64,000 bases of DNA. Source: an uncultured Pseudodesulfovibrio sp. Lineage in GTDB: Bacteria > Desulfobacterota > Desulfovibrionia > Desulfovibrionales > Desulfovibrionaceae. This document shows positions 37,098-45,735 of this stretch, in pieces; position 1 is the first letter of the stretch, and the number at the start of each line of letters is the position of its first letter. The DNA lies in contig NZ_OY782498.1 in the NCBI RefSeq assembly GCF_963677845.1, positions 3,231,518-3,295,517 of the forward strand, read 5' to 3'. The notes under the pieces were generated by a model. The model ran no database searches and had not been told where the DNA came from. It saw only the letters and a program-made list of their open reading frames with translations. The position numbers and the translations under genes are program-made.

Positions 37098-38393
37098 CTA
37101 CATGCGACATTTATTCTTCAACGTTTTCAACAGTTGTTTCAATTCGAAATCATCTTCCTGTAATTGTTCAATTTTTTTTACGGAATAAAGAACAGTTGAG
37201 TGATCTTTTCCACCAAATGTTCTTCCCAGAGCCGGATAGGATGTGCTGAGCATCTGACGACAAAGATACATGGCTACCTGTCGGGCCTGAGCAATGTGCT
37301 GGTGCCGTTTAGTGCCGATAAGATCTTTGACGTGGATGTTAAAATGTTCGGAAACCACGCTGAGAATCTTTTTGGGTGTAAGATCATCCGTGGTCTTTTC
37401 CTCGGTGTTGGCGAGGATATGTTCAAAGTCTTTTTGTGAGAGATCCTGTTTGACCAGTTCCTTGAAGGCGAACAGCTTGAGCAGAATGCCCTGTAAGTAT
37501 CGAAAATCAGTGAATCGCTGCGCCAAGGTCAGAATCTGATCCTTGGTAAGGGTCAGACGTTTTGCACGCGCCTGACGCTGAATATAGCCCACTCTGATTT
37601 CCAGATCAGGTTCCTTCAGTGTAACGATAAGCCCCCAGCCAAGACGGGATTGCAGATTGTCATCAAGGAAGTCGTAACTGGTCACTTTTTCACGACAAGC
37701 CAGTACCATCTGTTTTTTATTGTCGTAAAAGTGGTTGAAAATATTGACGAGTTCCTGTTGAAAATGCGGATGTTCCTTAATTTTCTGGAAGTCGTCAATA
37801 AACAGAAAGTCATATTCGAACAGGTAATTTCTGGCTTTGAACGGATCACCTTTGAACCGGATTGAGTATAGAGAATTCAGTTCATCCATGGAGCCCATAA
37901 AGACAGTGGAATAGTCGTTCTTTTTGCTTATTTCATTGCCCACGGACTTGAGAAGGTGAGTTTTACCTGAACCGCCCGGTCCGCAAATAATGAACGGATT
38001 GAACAATGAACCGGTCTGCTTGGATACTTCTTTGGCCGAAGCTATAGGAAAGTAGTTTTTCTTGTTGATCAGAAAAGTGTCAAAGGTGAATTCCTGACCA
38101 AATGGGAAGTCGATGCGTTTGACCACATCGGCAACCTGTACACCTTTAGACTTGTCGGATGTGTCACTGTCCTTGTAGCTGACGAGATAGCCGTTCCCAA
38201 AGAACAGGTTGAGCTGGGCTTCAAATTTGTCCTGAATGTCAGTTTCGAACCATTTAGCAAAAAAAGCATGCGGAAATCCCACAGTCAGTTTTTTGTTTTC
38301 CTCGGAATACTCAAATTCCAGAGGGTCAAACCAACGCTTGAGATCATCATCCGAGCATGTTTGAAGAAGATGTTGACGAAGAGGCTCTTTCAC
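37098..38393 (-). CDS. dnaA: Chromosomal replication initiator DnaA
   Basis: A 431-residue DnaA. Domain I covers the first ~90 residues; GPGGSGKTHLLK is Walker A, FLFIDDFQK Walker B, and the DNA-binding signature is RHQHIAQARQVAMYLCRQ then GGKDHSTVLYSVKKI. Start codon is GTG 38393. Domain II is short. It leads the dnaA-dnaN-gyrB-gyrA series and marks the replication origin region. Confidence 0.98.
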   Translation of the reverse strand: MKEPLRQHLLQTCSDDDLKRWFDPLEFEYSEENKKLTVGFPHAFFAKWFETDIQDKFEAQLNLFFGNGYLVSYKDSDTSDKSKGVQVADVVKRIDFPFGQEFTFDTFLINKKNYFPIASAKEVSKQTGSLFNPFIICGPGGSGKTHLLKSVGNEISKKNDYSTVFMGSMDELNSLYSIRFKGDPFKARNYLFEYDFLFIDDFQKIKEHPHFQQELVNIFNHFYDNKKQMVLACREKVTSYDFLDDNLQSRLGWGLIVTLKEPDLEIRVGYIQRQARAKRLTLTKDQILTLAQRFTDFRYLQGILLKLFAFKELVKQDLSQKDFEHILANTEEKTTDDLTPKKILSVVSEHFNIHVKDLIGTKRHQHIAQARQVAMYLCRQMLSTSYPALGRTFGGKDHSTVLYSVKKIEQLQEDDFELKQLLKTLKNKCRM

Positions 38394-38839
38394 TGTGTGG
38401 TCTTTTTGTTAAGTGTCTGTTTTTATGAACTGAAATTATTATCCGCGAAAAATATGAACGAGAATCAAAAAAAACCCGCGAAATTTCTTAGGATCTATAC
38501 CTTATAATATACCTAAAGCCAAGCTTTTCAGCCCGAAATCAGGGGAAAAACAGGCTGTTTTACCCCTGATTTTCGTCCAATATGTCGTACTTGTTGAAAA
38601 CATGGTTTTTCCATTCCGTATCCTCTTTGATTTCCCACTCAAAAAACTGTTTTTTTACGCTGTGAAAAATACAGATCAACAACAGTGTTTTCCTTCGGGC
38701 GAAATTCGATTACAAGTGGTGAACCAATAACCAAGACTCTCCCTGCGGCATATGTCGTGGAGAGGAAAAGTTCAGGAAGGGGGGTCAGGGGTATAATTCC
38801 AATCCAAAGTGGTTCCCTGGCCGCCGGAGGCAATTACGT
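38394..38839. other. oriC: Candidate oriC / dnaA upstream region
   Basis: About 445 AT-rich bp upstream of dnaA. It holds an 18-bp-arm near-perfect palindrome (38536-38572, one internal mismatch), one DnaA-box-like TGTGAAAAA (38661-38669, complement of TTTTTCACA) and an AT stretch near 38490-38512. Only one box is convincing, so this is a candidate from position more than from motif density. The right end is taken up by a partial G element. Confidence 0.4.
38759..38833 (-). repeat. G element, partial copy 4
   Basis: On the minus strand GCCTCCGGCGGC leads into a degenerate hairpin and TTCCTGAACTTTTCCTCTCC. The tail is cut short. Its GCCGGAGGC end, read on the plus strand, lies 7 to 15 bp before the ATG of the next gene and provides the GGAGG ribosome binding site. 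Confidence 0.7.
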
Positions 38840-40009
38840 ATGGCACAGTTTGAAGTGAATAAAACAGTCAAAGAGATTAACGAACGAATTCGCAAGGGCA
38901 AGGCCGTGGTGGTCAATGCCGAGGAAATGATTGCGATCGTGAAAAAGGAAGGCAAGGTTAAGGCGGCCAAGGAAGTGGATGTCGTCACTACTGGAACCTT
39001 CTCGCCTATGTGTTCGTCCGGCCTGCTTTTTAATATAGGGCAGCAACCGCCGGTAATGAAAGTTTCCAAGCTTTGGTTAAATAACGTCCTCTGCTATTCA
39101 GGCATTGCCGCTGTAGACGCGTATTTGGGGGCTACAGAGGCTTCCGAAGACGATCCCCTTAACAAGGTTCATCCGGGTCGCTTTGCGTACGGTGGAGCGC
39201 ATGTCATGGAAGATTTGCTTCGTGGCAAAGCCGTGCATTTGCGAGCTGAGTCCTATGGCACCGATTGTTATCCGCGCCGTGAACTTGATAAGGATGTGAC
39301 CCTGGCTGATCTGCCGAACGCAGTCATGCTCAATCCGCGCAACTGCTATCAGAATTACAATGCGGCCGTGAACCTGACCAGCCGTACCATTTATACGTAC
39401 ATGGGACCGCTCAAATCGAATTGTTCCAATGCAAACTTTGCCACTTCCGGTCATTTGTCACCACTGTTTAACGATCCGTATTACCGGACCATTGGCATGG
39501 GGACACGGATATTCCTTGGTGGCGGTGTTGGGTATGTCATTGGCGAAGGCACCCAGCATGTGCAAAAGCCAAAACGAAATGATCGCGGGTTGCCGGAAAA
39601 TCCGTCGGGTACTTTGATGCTCAAGGGTGACTTCAAACAGATGGATGCCCGGTATGTGCGCGCTCAATCACTCATCGGTTATGGCGTATCATTGGCAGTC
39701 GGTGTAGGCATTCCCATCCCGATTCTTAACGAAGAAATGGCCTGGTTTACCGGCGTGTCCGATGCGGATATCACCATGCCGGTCAAAGACTATGGGTATG
39801 ATTATCCCAACGGCATCCCCCGTGAATTGGCCCGTGTCACGTTCGAGCAACTGCGCAGCGGTGAGATTGAAGTCAACGGCAAGGCCACCTCGACCGTGCC
39901 TGTTACAAGCTACAGCATGTCATTGGAAGTAGCCGATAAACTCAAGGATTGGATTGAAAAGGGCGAGTTCCTGCTTTCAGAAAAAGTAGACGACATCCCC
40001 AGCTTCTAA
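38840..40009 (+). CDS. DUF39 homocysteine biosynthesis protein (L-aspartate semialdehyde sulfurtransferase)
   Basis: A 389-residue DUF39 protein. This family, with ferredoxin-type partners, converts aspartate semialdehyde and sulfide to homocysteine in methanogens and sulfate reducers, replacing the acyl-homoserine route. TTGTFSPMCSSGLLFNIG, LCYSGIAAVDAYLGATEASE (conserved Cys) and GGGVGYVIGEGTQHV are visible. No C-terminal CBS or ferredoxin domain is fused; the COG2122/NIL partner genes are not in this window. GGAGG upstream comes from a repeat. A clear terminator follows. Confidence 0.88.
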   Translation: MAQFEVNKTVKEINERIRKGKAVVVNAEEMIAIVKKEGKVKAAKEVDVVTTGTFSPMCSSGLLFNIGQQPPVMKVSKLWLNNVLCYSGIAAVDAYLGATEASEDDPLNKVHPGRFAYGGAHVMEDLLRGKAVHLRAESYGTDCYPRRELDKDVTLADLPNAVMLNPRNCYQNYNAAVNLTSRTIYTYMGPLKSNCSNANFATSGHLSPLFNDPYYRTIGMGTRIFLGGGVGYVIGEGTQHVQKPKRNDRGLPENPSGTLMLKGDFKQMDARYVRAQSLIGYGVSLAVGVGIPIPILNEEMAWFTGVSDADITMPVKDYGYDYPNGIPRELARVTFEQLRSGEIEVNGKATSTVPVTSYSMSLEVADKLKDWIEKGEFLLSEKVDDIPSF

Positions 40010-40030
40010 CCAAATTGATATACAACAATA

Positions 40031-40065
40031 AAAGGCCTGCCGAGTTTTCTTGGCAGGCCTTTTGT
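40031..40065 (+). terminator. Terminator of the DUF39 gene
   Basis: AAAGGCCTGCC and its 11-bp perfect complement with a 10-nt loop, then TTTG. Confidence 0.92.
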
Positions 40066-40111
40066 GTGCTTTTAATGAAGTCTTTGTGTGATTAAAAGAA
40101 TAGTAAATAGA

Positions 40112-40152
40112 ATTTTGCGAAGCACATAAAAAAGTTGAGGAAAAGGAGAGGC
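40112..40152 (-). repeat. G element, partial copy (tail only)
   Basis: On the minus strand CCTCTCCTTTTCCTCAACTT continues into TTTT and a GCTTCGCAAAA end. The hairpin half is absent. It begins 5 bp after the ftsX stop codon. Confidence 0.55.
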
Positions 40153-40156
40153 ATTC

Positions 40157-41032
40157 CTACCTCACTGCGACCCAACTTGAACAGATGGATACAAGCGTAA
40201 CGGCTCCGGCCAGTATCATGACTTGATTTATAGGCAGAAATTGAATTTCAAACAGGAACGGTGGAAAATTGAAAACTTCAGCAATGAACGAATGAACCAC
40301 AGCCAATAGACCGATACCTGCCCCTGATCCAATAATTCCCTGAATGAACCCGCCAGTGAGCAACGGCCAGCGAATATACGCAGGTTTTGCACCTACCAAC
40401 GACAGAATCTCAACTTCATCCATGCGTGTGAGTAATGAAAGCTTGATTGTGTTGTGCACAACGAGCGAGACGATTAAGCCGAGAAAGCCGAGTACTGGCC
40501 AGATGACAGCATGTGACATAGTCCGCCAACTTTGGGCGAGATCAGCCTGAAATGGCGTGTAATTGACCTTCGCAACAGCGGGCAGGGAGTTGAGTTGAGT
40601 GAGCAGTTTTTCAGCCCATCCATTGTTCTGCGCATCTGGGGGAACGGCGTATGAAGCCAGGCCAGAATAAGGCAGAGGATTATTATCTGCCAACCAGGAA
40701 AAATCGCCGGTTTCGCCAAGGGTCGTCGCGAGTTCGGTCAAGGCACTTTGAGGCGTGAAAGTTTTAAACACCATCAGGTGTTCCATGGATTTGATGACAT
40801 TCCAGTCTTCAAGCACGGCTTCGACCTTGGCGTCTGTTTTCCAGTAGATTTGAAATTCTACTTGTCCCCGGGATTTCAGGAGTTCGAGATTGATGTTGTG
40901 CAACCCGATGAGGATCAGACCGGTGAGCAATGTGACCATGGCCACGGCCACCAGAGTAAGTAATTGGGCAAACGGATGGAGTCGAAGATCGGCAATGCCA
41001 CGGCCTGTGAGGCGAAGAAATTGGGCGATCAT
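40157..41032 (-). CDS. ftsX: Cell division protein FtsX
   Basis: A 291-residue FtsX: one membrane segment near residues 25-48, a periplasmic extracellular loop of about 110 residues, then three membrane segments at the C-terminal end with the FtsX/MacB-like SLLTRMDEVEILSLVGAKPA. With FtsE it forms an ABC-like complex that activates peptidoglycan hydrolases at the septum. It overlaps ftsE by 4 bp. Confidence 0.93.
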   Translation of the reverse strand: MIAQFLRLTGRGIADLRLHPFAQLLTLVAVAMVTLLTGLILIGLHNINLELLKSRGQVEFQIYWKTDAKVEAVLEDWNVIKSMEHLMVFKTFTPQSALTELATTLGETGDFSWLADNNPLPYSGLASYAVPPDAQNNGWAEKLLTQLNSLPAVAKVNYTPFQADLAQSWRTMSHAVIWPVLGFLGLIVSLVVHNTIKLSLLTRMDEVEILSLVGAKPAYIRWPLLTGGFIQGIIGSGAGIGLLAVVHSFIAEVFNFPPFLFEIQFLPINQVMILAGAVTLVSICSSWVAVR

Positions 41033-41742
41033 AATTTCACTCCGCCAAAGGCACTTTCTTTTTCTTCATGGGGAGCAGAACCGTTGACCTTTGTGATGCG
41101 TCCGTCTTCAAGATGAAGAATCGTCGCATTGGGGACACATTGGAGTACTTCACGACTATGGGTCGCCATGATAACTGAAGTACCGTAGGTATGAAACTGC
41201 TTGAAAATTTCCATTAAGTGCATAGTCAGATCGACGTCAAGATTTCCGGTGGGTTCGTCGGCCAGAATCAGTTCGGGGTTGGCGACCATGGACCGGGCAA
41301 TGGCAACACGTTGCTGTTCACCACCGGACAATCGTTCACAGGTGGAATAACTTTTTGTTTCCAGTCCCATGGCACGAATGATGGCGCGAACTCGGCGTTC
41401 AAGGTGCGTGCGCGGCATACCGCGGACTTCCAGCGCCATGGCCACGTTGTCGAAGACAGTGTGTGTGGGTAAAATTTTGAAATCCTGAAAGACTACACCG
41501 ACCTTGCGGCGTAGTTGTGGGATATGTCGTTTTTTCAAATTATTAAGTTGAAAACCTGCGACGGATGCACGACCTCTCCGCATGGGAAGGGCGCCATAGA
41601 GCAGTCGTAACAGGGTAGTCTTGCCCGCCCCGGAATGACCGGTCAGAAAAAGGAATTCACCTTTGCCCAGTGAGAACGAGATATCCTTGAGCGCCCAATA
41701 GGCCCCGAAGTTGTATGAGAGATGTTCGACATTGACCATCAT
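41029..41742 (-). CDS. ftsE: Cell division ATP-binding protein FtsE
   Basis: A 237-residue ABC ATPase: [14 protein letters not shown] Walker [19 protein letters not shown] (Q-loop), [14 protein letters not shown] signature and [12 protein letters not shown] Walker [14 protein letters not shown] is typical of FtsE. The C-terminal extension after residue 215 is short and charged. The start could be either of two tandem ATG codons. Confidence 0.95.
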   Translation of the reverse strand: MMVNVEHLSYNFGAYWALKDISFSLGKGEFLFLTGHSGAGKTTLLRLLYGALPMRRGRASVAGFQLNNLKKRHIPQLRRKVGVVFQDFKILPTHTVFDNVAMALEVRGMPRTHLERRVRAIIRAMGLETKSYSTCERLSGGEQQRVAIARSMVANPELILADEPTGNLDVDLTMHLMEIFKQFHTYGTSVIMATHSREVLQCVPNATILHLEDGRITKVNGSAPHEEKESAFGGVKL

Positions 41743-41807
41743 GCAGCTCTATGTACCCGTCCCTACAGTTTTTGTACAGCCAGTGCAGATCATGGCGTGT
41801 TACTTAA

Positions 41808-42575
41808 TCATGATGTCTCAAGGACAGCATGCATTACATCCTGACATGTGTCTTCGTCAGGGACAAATGCGGTTTCACCGATGGCGACCACAGGCCGCAT
41901 GCCGACAATGGAGTTGAGAATATATGCATGCCGGAATGAATGCAGTTCGTCCAAAGGCAAACGGACAGGAATAATATCGAGAGTTTGCGAAGCTATGGCG
42001 AGGGCGGTTGAAGGAAGCCTGTAGGGAGAGTCTACGCTAACGAATGAACCTTCCTTTTTGAGTACAAGTGCACCAGTGGTGGCTTCAAGAAGATTGTCCT
42101 CAAGGTCGAACAGGGCGGCATCGTCAAAACCACGAGCCTTGGCCTGTTGCATGGCCAGATGAAAAAACATGTAGCTGGTGGTTTTGTGTGCGTTGAGTGT
42201 GGATACGTGATGGTCTTTGCAGACGCAGAGCCTATATGCCTTGTATGGCTTCGGGTCGTGAGCTACAGCGGTGATGACAGGGGATGCGCCGTTGGTTTCC
42301 ATGGGGTAGAAAATGTTGACCCGCGCAGTCTGACCAGTCAATCCATTGCGGTTGAGAACTTGTTCGATAACTTCCTCGAAATCCGTAGTTTCATATTTCA
42401 CGCCAAAAGATCGGAGTGAATAGAGAATTCGGTCGAGATGCTGGTCGAGATGGCAGATGTTTCGGCCATTGTAGTAAATGGTTTCAAAAAATCCTGCGCC
42501 ATATCGGAACGCCGGAGCACTCGGGTCAAGGCTGACAGTTCCGAGCGTGTAGGTGTTGTTGTAATAGTGGATCAT
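41808..42575 (-). CDS. pabC: Aminodeoxychorismate lyase (class IV aminotransferase fold)
   Basis: A 255-residue PLP enzyme of the PabC/IlvE fold. FRYGAGFFETIYYNG and DQHLDRI are typical; the PLP Lys lies in HKTTSYMFFHLAMQQAKARG and DDAALFDLEDNLLEATTGAL is the substrate segment. It cleaves pyruvate from aminodeoxychorismate to give p-aminobenzoate for folate. GGGAGAATC precedes the ATG, which overlaps the pabB end by 4 bp. Confidence 0.85.
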   Translation of the reverse strand: MIHYYNNTYTLGTVSLDPSAPAFRYGAGFFETIYYNGRNICHLDQHLDRILYSLRSFGVKYETTDFEEVIEQVLNRNGLTGQTARVNIFYPMETNGASPVITAVAHDPKPYKAYRLCVCKDHHVSTLNAHKTTSYMFFHLAMQQAKARGFDDAALFDLEDNLLEATTGALVLKKEGSFVSVDSPYRLPSTALAIASQTLDIIPVRLPLDELHSFRHAYILNSIVGMRPVVAIGETAFVPDEDTCQDVMHAVLETS

Positions 42576-43846
42576 GATTCTCCCAGCACAAGAAATTTTT
42601 CAGCTTTGGCCATTGTCTCTTGATACTCTCTCACGGGGTCCGAGTCTACAACGATACCGCTTCCGACATACGAGTCGAGCATGTGTGTTTCCATGTCGAA
42701 TGTTGCGGTACGGATAACAATGGATGAATCCATGTTTCGTTCGTCTTCAATGAACACGACCGAGCCGCAATAGACACCCCGGCTGTGTGGCTCCAGTTGC
42801 TCTATGATCTCCATGGAACTTTTTTTTGGGCACCCGGTAATGGAGCCTCCTGGAAAGGCGTCAAGAAAGAGATCAAGACAATCCTTGTCGGTGCGCAGGG
42901 TGCCATGAACGTCGGCATACATCTGGAGAAGGTTATCCACTGCAAACACGGATTTATGATTTTTGACATGCACTGAACCATAATCACAATTAGCAGATAT
43001 ATCATTGCGCACAAGATCAACAATCATGGAAAGTTCAGCTGATTCTTTGGGAGAATCCGTTAATTGTCGATGTGCGTCAGGTGTAAGAATGTCAAAACGA
43101 AGCGTGCCTTTGATGGGTTGGGATAAGACCTGCCCATCTCGTACAGCCAGGAATCGTTCTGGTGATGTAGATAATATGCGTTTTTGACCGCTGATAAGCC
43201 ATGCGTAAAACGGAGCAGGATGCTTACGGCGCAAGGTTATGAAAAGAGCGAGTGGATCGAGTTCTGGACAATGCCATGAAAGACGTGTGGTCAGATTTAA
43301 CTGATACGTATGACCGGACCGGATATACTCCAGAGTTTGACGGACACCATCTTCATATCCAGTCTTGTCGAGAGATGCTTTCATTCCGGAAAGTGACTGT
43401 TCGTAATCGGGCAGCGTTTTATTTTCAGCTGTCATGTTTTCCAGCATTTTTGTGAGCGTGTCGATCAATGTTTGATGACTGGATGAAAACGTCACTTTTC
43501 CATTTTCAAAGGAAACAAGGGCTTTATATTTTTTAAGATGACCGAGGGGAAAGTCATATGACTTGGAAGAGGCGATGCCTCGCAACATCATGCCGTAGGT
43601 ATAGCTGATGAAACCAAGGGCAGGGCCAAGCGAATCAAAACAGAACATCTTGAGCTGTTCCGGCGTTGTCGCTTCCGTGATAATGAGTTCCGCCATAGGA
43701 TGTACACCGACAACTGAGCGAGTTTGCGCGGGATATCCATCGGCTGACAAAATCATTTCAGCGTCAAGATCACGGGCCAATAATCCAGCAAATCTATCAA
43801 ATTGTGCTTGATTAATTGAGGCCGAGAAAGTGCAGGGCAAATGCAA
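42572..43846 (-). CDS. pabB: Aminodeoxychorismate synthase component I
   Basis: A 424-residue chorismate-binding enzyme. LNLTTRLSWHCPELDPLALF, SPERFLAV, QPIKGTLRF, AELSMIVDLVRNDI and FPGGSITGCPKKSSMEIIEQ are the family's conserved blocks. The start appears to be TTG 43846, 8 bp after GGAGG, and it overlaps pabA by 35 bp, which implies translational coupling. The leader region is shorter than in E. coli. Confidence 0.9.
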   Translation of the reverse strand: MHLPCTFSASINQAQFDRFAGLLARDLDAEMILSADGYPAQTRSVVGVHPMAELIITEATTPEQLKMFCFDSLGPALGFISYTYGMMLRGIASSKSYDFPLGHLKKYKALVSFENGKVTFSSSHQTLIDTLTKMLENMTAENKTLPDYEQSLSGMKASLDKTGYEDGVRQTLEYIRSGHTYQLNLTTRLSWHCPELDPLALFITLRRKHPAPFYAWLISGQKRILSTSPERFLAVRDGQVLSQPIKGTLRFDILTPDAHRQLTDSPKESAELSMIVDLVRNDISANCDYGSVHVKNHKSVFAVDNLLQMYADVHGTLRTDKDCLDLFLDAFPGGSITGCPKKSSMEIIEQLEPHSRGVYCGSVVFIEDERNMDSSIVIRTATFDMETHMLDSYVGSGIVVDSDPVREYQETMAKAEKFLVLGES

Positions 43847-44351
43847 TGTACCAGCCTCCGTCCGGTGTCATGAATGACTCGGGATGAAATTGATAACCGA
43901 GAAGTCGTTTTTCAGCATTGCCGAGACACATGACTATATCGTCCCGGTTCACAGCCAATACATCCAACGTATTGCCAACCTTTGTCACCTTGAGGGAATG
44001 ATACCGAGCCACTACACATTTCGTACCATCAAATTCAATCAAATCGGTTTTTCCGTGTACACAGCCATCCAACCGACCGGTGGACCCTCCGTGCAATTCA
44101 TTGATGATTTGCATGCCAAGACAAATTCCCAACACTGGCTTGTCAGCATTGAATATCTGTTCATAGCCGGGATATTCGGCAGGCTCTCCCGGTCCCGGTG
44201 AAATAATGATGAGATCATACGCCGAATACTTGAGCGAATCCAACTGTGAATATGGTTTGATATCAACAACGCAGCTATCCACCGTCGAAACAATCAAATG
44301 CTCAAGGTTTCGAGTAAAACTGTCATTGTTATCTATTAGAAGGATATTCAT
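43812..44351 (-). CDS. pabA: Aminodeoxychorismate synthase component II (glutamine amidotransferase)
   Basis: A 179-residue class I glutamine amidotransferase: MNILLIDNNDSFTRNLEHLI, ISPGPGEPAEYPG, the catalytic GICLGMQIINELHGG and the HPESF His/Glu. Anthranilate synthase TrpG is similar, but the direct coupling to pabB and pabC makes PabA the better call. ATG 44351 gives the standard N-terminus. A partial G element fills the gap to the gene behind it. Confidence 0.88.
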   Translation of the reverse strand: MNILLIDNNDSFTRNLEHLIVSTVDSCVVDIKPYSQLDSLKYSAYDLIIISPGPGEPAEYPGYEQIFNADKPVLGICLGMQIINELHGGSTGRLDGCVHGKTDLIEFDGTKCVVARYHSLKVTKVGNTLDVLAVNRDDIVMCLGNAEKRLLGYQFHPESFMTPDGGWYIAFALHFLGLN

Positions 44352-44368
44352 GCTCACATCTACCCACA

Positions 44369-44420
44369 TTCGCGAAGCGACTCAAAAGTTGAGAAAAAGA
44401 GAGGGATGGGAGGGGCTGAG
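44369..44420 (-). repeat. G element, partial copy (tail only)
   Basis: On the minus strand CTCCCATCCCTCTCTTTTTC leads into TCAACTTTTGAG and GTCGCTTCGCGAATG. The hairpin half is missing. It starts 2 bp after the stop of the gene at 44422 and ends just before pabA. Confidence 0.6.
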
Positions 44421-44421
44421 T

Positions 44422-45378
44422 CTATATTTTATCCTTCACCTGACGGAAATATTCCTGAAGGAATTGAGAAGAGGCTTCTGCTCCATTCACATCGAGTCGT
44501 TCAAGGAGCACCACCAAATTTCCTCTGGGTGTGGTGGTAGAGGAGAAGTAAAGAGCTTGGGATTCACCATTGGGAGAAGTCAGGACAAATATCCAGATAT
44601 CGCCGTCACGATACCAGTATGTATTTGAGATACCGGATTCTTCAGCCTCACGAGCCAGAATTTCCACAAAACCGGATAAAGGGAGTCTTCCGGGTACGCC
44701 GAGAAATTCATCCTGTTCATTCTTGATGACTATAGGGGTGTTCAGAAAAGCATCTGATGGCCTTTCAAGCTCAGTAGGCTTTTCAAGGGCGTAAGATTTA
44801 ACCTCACCTTCCGGGCTGCGGACATTAACTATTTTTCGTGCGCGAACTTTTGTTTCAGGCTCGACTTTTGGAGCAACGGTTTTTTCGGGTGCGTTTTCCT
44901 GTTTATCAAGGAGGCGTTCTGAGGATTCTTTGTTGCGCGATTCAAGCTCAAGAAGTTTTTCCAAAACAGATTCTACCTTGCGCAACCGCTGCTCTGCTTT
45001 GGCCTGTGCCGTGGCCAGACCAGCCATGCCCTGCATCATTTGTCCTGCAGTAGCGAAGAATTTTTCCATGTATTCCTGCGACACTCCAGTAGGTGCTGTA
45101 ACTGGCTGGCTTGTGGCCTGAGCGCGGCGCGGGCGAGTAACAGGAGCTTCCTTGAAGTTTTCCTTTAAGACTTTGTGTGTTTCTTCAACAGACATGCCTT
45201 TGGCAAAACAATCGCGGATCTTGAGACAGACGTCACCAGCTTCATTTTTGAAACGGATAGGCTTGCCTCGGGTCAATACGGGGATGAATCCCTGAAATTT
45301 TCGGCGGTAACTTTTGATAGTGGTCTCTGACACGCCGCAGAGTTTGGCGAGGTCTTTATGCGTATAGGTATCTGCCAT
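44422..45378 (-). CDS. MerR-type HTH protein with coiled coil and C-terminal domain
   Basis: A 318-residue protein. Residues 1-70: MerR-like HTH (THKDLAKLCGVSETTIKSYR, then TRGKPIRFKNEAGDVCLKI). Residues about 100-165: coiled coil (QAKAEQRLRKVESVLEKLLE, then RNKESSERLLDKQ). Residues about 190-318: a folded domain of unknown type (TYWYRDGDIWIFVLTSPNGE). A Pro/Lys linker joins them. It shares HTH-plus-coil layout with the protein at 12175. No classical MerR effector domain. Confidence 0.8.
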   Translation of the reverse strand: MADTYTHKDLAKLCGVSETTIKSYRRKFQGFIPVLTRGKPIRFKNEAGDVCLKIRDCFAKGMSVEETHKVLKENFKEAPVTRPRRAQATSQPVTAPTGVSQEYMEKFFATAGQMMQGMAGLATAQAKAEQRLRKVESVLEKLLELESRNKESSERLLDKQENAPEKTVAPKVEPETKVRARKIVNVRSPEGEVKSYALEKPTELERPSDAFLNTPIVIKNEQDEFLGVPGRLPLSGFVEILAREAEESGISNTYWYRDGDIWIFVLTSPNGESQALYFSSTTTPRGNLVVLLERLDVNGAEASSQFLQEYFRQVKDKI

Positions 45379-45735
45379 GATATTTACTCATTCTGGGTTG
45401 TATGGGGACTGTATTTCTGGTGGTCAGACTGAGTCGTCGGGGCCTGGATCTGAGACGTGTATCCCAGATGCAGGAAATAGTGCTTTGTCTGCCCTTCAAT
45501 GCGTGATTAAGCGTATTCTTTTTACCAAGCCTGACAACGACCTTTTGGGGTATGGAACCAAATGAAAGTCGGATCATCTGTCCTCCGTGTGTCAAATCGT
45601 CACCAATCGTCACCCTTGAAAAATATGAAAAAGTGAACAACGAAACTTATCGATCTTTTATCTAGAATTTATCTAGACGTCAAGAGTCGGATCAGCGTTT
45701 CGCTTGATAAAAGGAGGCAGAAAGTCGTGGTGTGA
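45379..45735. other. Intergenic region with a TCTAGA operator
   Basis: 357 bp between the MerR-like start and the lipoprotein end. The right part holds the TCTAGA pair at 45661-45678. No gene with a ribosome binding site was found; a 62-residue plus-strand frame near 45377 has neither. The MerR-like transcript may carry a leader of about 280 nt if the pair lies at its promoter. Confidence 0.4.
45661..45678. promoter_or_regulatory. TCTAGA pair, second copy of the putative operator
   Basis: TCTAGAATTTATCTAGAC, 16 of 18 identical to the site at 2476 and with the same 11-bp spacing of the two palindromes. Confidence 0.4.
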
